DNA of 64,000 bases from Lyngbya sp. HA4199-MV5 (lineage in GTDB: Bacteria > Cyanobacteriota > Cyanobacteriia > Leptolyngbyales > Leptolyngbyaceae). This document shows, in pieces, positions 60,419 through 64,000 of this stretch. A program made the position numbers and the translations under genes. The stretch spans positions 1 to 64,000 of the forward strand of contig JAHHHL010000010.1 of NCBI GenBank assembly GCA_019359375.1, in the 5' to 3' direction. Position 1 is the stretch's first letter. Each line of letters starts with the position of its first letter. A model generated the notes under the pieces. That model had not been told where the DNA came from. It searched no databases and was given only the letters and a program-made list of their open reading frames with translations.

Positions 60419-61639
60419 TCAGGCATCATCCAGTGCTGCAATACCGGGCAGTTCTTTGCCTTCTAGCAGTTCCAGGCTGGCACCGCCACCTGTGGAAATG
60501 TGGCTCATTTGCTCAGCAACACCGACTTTCTCAACGGCTGCAACGGAATCGCCACCCCCGATGATGGTTGTCGTGCCCGTTTTAGTAAGATCTGCCAGGG
60601 TGCGGGCGATCGCTTCGGTGCCCACGGCAAACTTATCAAACTCAAACACGCCCATTGGACCATTCCAGATCACCGATTTGCAGGTCGAAAGCGCATCCTG
60701 AAAGACTTTTACCGAGTCGGGACCAATATCCAAGCCCATCCAGCCATCAGGGATCGATTCAACGCTGACGGTTTGAGCGTTGGCATCAGCCGCAAAATTA
60801 TCCGCAACGACCACATCGGTGGGTAGGAGCAGATCCACACCTTTCTCCTTTGCCTTCGCTTCGAGTGCTTTTGCCAATTCCAGCTTGTCTTCCTCCACAA
60901 GGGATTTGCCGACGCTCAAACCACGCGCCTTGTAGAAGGTGAAGATCATGCCGCCGCCGATCAGCAATTTGTCTACTTTATCGAGCAGGGTTTCGATGAC
61001 GGTAATTTTGCTGGATACTTTCGAGCCGCCGACGATCGCCGCTAAAGGACGCTGGGGGTTTTCGATCGCATCTTGCAAAAATTGCAGTTCTTTCTCAATC
61101 AAGAAGCCTGCCACAGACGGACGGAGGTAATGCGTCACGCCTTCGGTAGACGCATGGGCGCGGTGCGCGGTGCCAAACGCATCATTCACATACAGATCTG
61201 CCACGGATGCCAGTTGTTTCGCAAAGTCGGGATCGTTTTTCTCTTCACCGGGATGGAAGCGGACGTTCTCTAGCAGCAGCACATCGCCATTGCTCAACGC
61301 GGCGACTTTGGCGTTAACGTCGTCACCGATCGAGTCGTCTGTTTTCACGACAGGCTTACCCAATAGGTCAGACAGGCGCTTGGCAACCGGAGTCAGGCGA
61401 AATTTGTCGGTGACACGAGCCGCGTAATCGTCTCCTTTGGGTCGTCCAAAGTGACTCGCCAGAATAACCTTTGCGCCTTTGGAGGTGAGGTCTTGAATCG
61501 TTGGCAAGGCAGCACGAATGCGCGTATCGTCGGTGATGTTGCCCTGGTCGTCTAAAGGAACGTTAAAATCTACCCGCACGAGGACGCGCTTACTGGACAG
61601 ATCAGAGGATGATAAACTGGCTAGAGTCTTCTTAGGCAC
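60419..61639 (-). CDS. pgk: Phosphoglycerate kinase
   Basis: A 406-residue glycolytic and Calvin-cycle enzyme (3-phosphoglycerate + ATP to 1,3-bisphosphoglycerate). The signature [17 protein letters not shown] is at about 18-34; substrate-binding HFGRPKGD, the hinge VGGSKVSSK and the nucleotide-binding [10 protein letters not shown] are all intact. Length is normal. A canonical rho-independent terminator follows, and it diverges from the universal stress protein gene. Confidence 0.98.
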   Translation of the reverse strand: MPKKTLASLSSSDLSSKRVLVRVDFNVPLDDQGNITDDTRIRAALPTIQDLTSKGAKVILASHFGRPKGDDYAARVTDKFRLTPVAKRLSDLLGKPVVKTDDSIGDDVNAKVAALSNGDVLLLENVRFHPGEEKNDPDFAKQLASVADLYVNDAFGTAHRAHASTEGVTHYLRPSVAGFLIEKELQFLQDAIENPQRPLAAIVGGSKVSSKITVIETLLDKVDKLLIGGGMIFTFYKARGLSVGKSLVEEDKLELAKALEAKAKEKGVDLLLPTDVVVADNFAADANAQTVSVESIPDGWMGLDIGPDSVKVFQDALSTCKSVIWNGPMGVFEFDKFAVGTEAIARTLADLTKTGTTTIIGGGDSVAAVEKVGVAEQMSHISTGGGASLELLEGKELPGIAALDDA

Positions 61640-61708
61640 CGAAAAAATCTCCTAAATGAGTCTTTTTACCTAATTGTACCGAAGTACGTACCTCCGGTCT
61701 CCCTTACT

Positions 61709-62113
61709 ATGTTTAAGACTGTACTTTTTCCGATCGACCGTAGCCGCGAATCTCAACAGGCGGCTGAAACCGTAGCTGGCGTGGTCAAAATCCACAGCAG
61801 CCGCTTGATCCTGCTGTCGGTAGTCGAACCGCCTGCTGAGGATGGCACTAATGATGCCATGTCATCGCCTGAAGCGATCGCCGAGCTGTTGAGCACTGCC
61901 AAAGCTGTCTTTTTGCAGCAGGGTATTGAAACAGACGCGATCGAGCGCGAAGGCAAGCCTGCCTTTACCATCTGCGATGTGGCGGATGAAGTGGATGCCG
62001 ATCTCATCGTGATGGGCTGTCGGGGTTTGGGGCTTACCGATGAAGGCGTATCTGATAGCGTTACTAATCGCGTCATCAATTTGTCGCCTTGCCCCGTGCT
62101 GATTGTGCCGTAA
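61709..62113 (+). CDS. Universal stress protein (UspA family), altered nucleotide motif
   Basis: A 134-residue single Usp domain (MFKTVLFPIDRSRESQQA at the N-terminus). The ATP-binding motif in ATP-type Usp proteins is G-x2-G-x9-G-S/T; here it reads GCRG, nine residues, then D-S, so the second Gly is replaced by Asp. ATP binding may be weakened. It is the first gene of a three-gene unit with the cyclase-like protein (25 bases on) and the RbgA GTPase. Confidence 0.93.
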   Translation: MFKTVLFPIDRSRESQQAAETVAGVVKIHSSRLILLSVVEPPAEDGTNDAMSSPEAIAELLSTAKAVFLQQGIETDAIEREGKPAFTICDVADEVDADLIVMGCRGLGLTDEGVSDSVTNRVINLSPCPVLIVP

Positions 62114-62138
62114 AGAATGTCTGCAACGTCCTGCCTCC

Positions 62139-62822
62139 ATGACTGATACCAATGCAGATGATGACGCGATGCTGCGGCAAACAATGTATCGCTATATGAC
62201 ACAAGAATTGGCGGAGCAGTTGTTGGCAGACTCTGAAGCTAGCACTCCGCGTATTGCGGTCAAAGAAGTTTCTATCTTGTATGCCAATATTTGTGGCTAT
62301 GAAACCTTTACAGAAGGCATGGAGCCAGAAGCCGTCGTGAACCTGCTCAATCAATATTTTGAAACGATGGTAGATGCCATCTTTGAGCATAAGGGCACAC
62401 TCGATAAGTACATCGGCGCAGCGATTATGGTGGTTTTTGGTTCGCCTGTACCGCTTGACAATCATGCCTGGAAAGCGGTGGAGACAGCGATTGCTATGCG
62501 TGATCGCCTCATTCACTTAAATGCTCAATTAACGACTGCCCAACAGCCAACACTTCAAATCGGCATTGGCATTCACACTGCTAGAGTGGGGGTTGGTAAT
62601 ATTGGCTCGAGCAAGCGGATGGAATATACAGTAGTGGGTGATGGCGTTAATCTAACTGTTGCTTTGGAAAAAGCGACTCAAGAGTATCAGTGTGACATTC
62701 TGCTTAGCGAGACGACTTATCAATACTGCGTTGATCGAGTTCAGGTAGAAGCTTTGGGTCCAAAGCTCTTTAGTGGCAGAAAGCAGCCGATCACCCTCTA
62801 TAAGTTGATTGAACTGTCATGA
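62139..62822 (+). CDS. Degenerate class III adenylate/guanylate cyclase-like protein (pseudo-cyclase)
   Basis: A 227-residue protein that is one cyclase homology domain (about 40-225) with a short N-terminal helix. The fold is clear: VSILYANICGYETFTE, DKYIGAAIMVVFGSPVP, GIGIHTARVGVGNIGSSKRM and YTVVGDGVNL. But the two metal-binding Asp are Asn50 and Ala94, and the transition-state Arg (four residues after N171) is Ala175. It should therefore lack cyclase activity and act as a regulator or ligand-binding domain. The ATG at 62139 is used. Its stop overlaps the rbgA start (ATGA). Confidence 0.88.
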   Translation: MTDTNADDDAMLRQTMYRYMTQELAEQLLADSEASTPRIAVKEVSILYANICGYETFTEGMEPEAVVNLLNQYFETMVDAIFEHKGTLDKYIGAAIMVVFGSPVPLDNHAWKAVETAIAMRDRLIHLNAQLTTAQQPTLQIGIGIHTARVGVGNIGSSKRMEYTVVGDGVNLTVALEKATQEYQCDILLSETTYQYCVDRVQVEALGPKLFSGRKQPITLYKLIELS

Positions 62823-63661
62823 CAACGCCTTCCATTCAGTGGTATCCCGGTCACATTGCTAAAGCCGAAAAAGCGCTGATGGAGCAGCTTAAGCGGGTGG
62901 ATGTCGTGCTGGAAGTGCGGGATGCGCGGATTCCCCTTTCTACAGAACATCCCCAAGTGCGCCAGTGGTTGGGCACCAAAGGGCGCGTGCTGGTGCTGAA
63001 CCGCATTGACATGATCTCCACGCAAGCGCGTCAGCGGTGGATTGAGTGGTTTCGATCGCAGGGCGAAGAACCCTACTTTACCGATGCCCAGCATGGGAAA
63101 GGCATTGAAACCGTGTTGCAAGCTGCCCAAAAAGCTGGGGAACAGATGAATCAACGCAGGCGCGATCGGGGCATGTTGCCTCGTCCGGTTCGTGCCGTTG
63201 TCATTGGGTTTCCAAACGTGGGAAAATCGGCGCTCATCAATCGGTTGCTGAATCGGCGCGTGGTGGATAGTGCCCGACGTGCTGGAGTCACCAAGCAATT
63301 GCGCTGGGTCAGAATTTCGGAGGAAATCGAACTGCTCGATGCACCTGGCGTATTGCCATCCCGACTGACGGATCAGGAGGCTGCACTCAAGCTGGCAATC
63401 TGTGATGACATTGGGGAAGCGGCGTATGACAATCAACGGGTTGCAGCGGCACTGGTGGAGATGCTCAAGGATCTGGCGATCGAGTCTGTCTTGCAAACAC
63501 GCTACAGCCTGGATGCTCAACCGCTTACGGGTGAAAGCTACCTGCATGAACTCGCAGCCCAGCGTCATCGGGGTGACGTTGAACGCACGGCACGGCAATT
63601 GTTGAACGATTTTCGCACTGGGGTGTTAGGTGCGATCGCGTTGGAGTATCCGCCGCTGTAA
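62819..63661 (+). CDS. ylqF: Ribosome biogenesis GTPase RbgA/YlqF
   Basis: A 280-residue circularly permuted GTPase: the G4 motif NRID (about 61-64) comes before the G1 P-loop FPNVGKSALINRL (about 130-142) and G3 DAPGVLPS. It begins IQWYPGHIAKAEK, the family hallmark. It assists late assembly of the large ribosomal subunit. It is the last gene of the unit with the Usp and cyclase-like genes, and its ATG overlaps the cyclase-like stop codon, so the two are translationally coupled. Confidence 0.95.
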   Translation: MTTPSIQWYPGHIAKAEKALMEQLKRVDVVLEVRDARIPLSTEHPQVRQWLGTKGRVLVLNRIDMISTQARQRWIEWFRSQGEEPYFTDAQHGKGIETVLQAAQKAGEQMNQRRRDRGMLPRPVRAVVIGFPNVGKSALINRLLNRRVVDSARRAGVTKQLRWVRISEEIELLDAPGVLPSRLTDQEAALKLAICDDIGEAAYDNQRVAAALVEMLKDLAIESVLQTRYSLDAQPLTGESYLHELAAQRHRGDVERTARQLLNDFRTGVLGAIALEYPPL

Positions 63662-64000
63662 CAAGCAGGTATAACCGAGAACAGCACCTGAAGACTTGAA
63701 GCTTATCGTTATCGGCAGTTTAAGCGTCAAAACCTCATCGCTTGGATTGGCTGACGACGACTCCAAGGCTGACAGATATACTTCTTAACAATTGGTAAGT
63801 TTACAGATACTCAAGCGATGTTCATTCGCTCTTTACCAACAAAAGATTTGGCTTAAGTATGATTACGCAAACAGCTCTTTGCGTTGCTAACATTCTTTCC
63901 ACCAGTACTCAATAAGATTTCCAACCTTTGCATAGGTATCCACACCTATGGGGTTTTGAGCATTCACAGCATCTAGATCAGAACGAATCGTGTTTCCAGG
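63662..64000. other. Terminal 340 bases, no supported gene
   Basis: I see no gene, RNA or clear repeat here. The window ends before the next gene can be judged. Confidence 0.5.

Overview
The window is chromosomal DNA of a cyanobacterium. The octamer GCGATCGC (HIP1) and its core CGATCG occur throughout genes and gaps. Many genes are cyanobacterial: a CpcS/CpeS phycobilin lyase, a Ycf20 protein, DUF3318 and DUF1350 proteins, plant-type ferredoxin, the GlcE/GlcF glycolate dehydrogenase subunits and a CobA-type double-domain protein. The abundance of heptameric short tandem repeats (STRR type) suggests a filamentous, Leptolyngbya/Oscillatoria-like organism; that placement is inference.

Layout. 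0.1-7.2 kb: an anchored helical protein, an OmpR-type regulator, ycf20, a Tat-exported molybdopterin oxidoreductase with a cytochrome b561-like membrane partner, a secreted CAP-domain protein and a short RNase D. 7.5-12 kb: an AT-richer accessory block. A Ser/Thr kinase ending in Cys-Gly-Gly-Gly-Cys is translationally coupled to a GRDP-like protein. Divergent to it is a pair encoding a two-domain protein of conflict-system character and a heme-oxygenase-like protein. A DUF427 protein and CpcS follow. 13-19 kb: parts of a branched-chain amino-acid (Liv) ABC transporter, split by an opposite-strand acyltransferase and a GNAT gene. 19-26 kb: STAS protein, cbiD, guaA, a cluster of three DnaA-box-like sites, DUF3318, small membrane proteins, a DUF1350 hydrolase and tRNA-Phe. 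26.5-29.6 kb: a DUF433/DUF5615 toxin-antitoxin-like pair, then a gene-poor AT-rich segment bounded by two inverted ~70-bp palindromic elements, holding a frameshifted gene and a seven-unit ~41-bp palindromic array; a C39-like peptidase follows.

30-43 kb: CobA-type adenosyltransferase-like gene, a divergent response regulator/histidine kinase pair, two glycosyltransferases, a DCC thiol-oxidoreductase, two secreted proteins, a 930-residue membrane-anchored coiled-coil/TPR protein and a REC-histidine kinase. 43.9-55 kb: glcE-glcF, HdeD, a pentapeptide-repeat protein, ribF, an MBL-fold hydrolase, surE, pheS, htpX. 55-64 kb: ileS, a cupin, an MNT/HepT toxin-antitoxin pair, ferredoxin, pgk, and an overlapping operon of a universal stress protein, a degenerate class III cyclase-like protein and the ribosome-assembly GTPase RbgA/YlqF.

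Three layers of repeats overlie the genes: (1) heptamer STRRs, which also enter coding sequence in frame in glcF and ileS and occupy the leaders of surE and pheS; (2) a 131-bp MITE family with CTAG ends (two full copies, one 96-bp deletion copy); (3) assorted palindromic intergenic repeats. The least explained parts are the kinase/GRDP and effector-like/heme-oxygenase-like block at 7.5-11.4 kb, the bounded repeat segment at 27.4-28.8 kb, and the catalytically dead cyclase in the rbgA operon. No transposase, CRISPR array or rRNA gene was seen.
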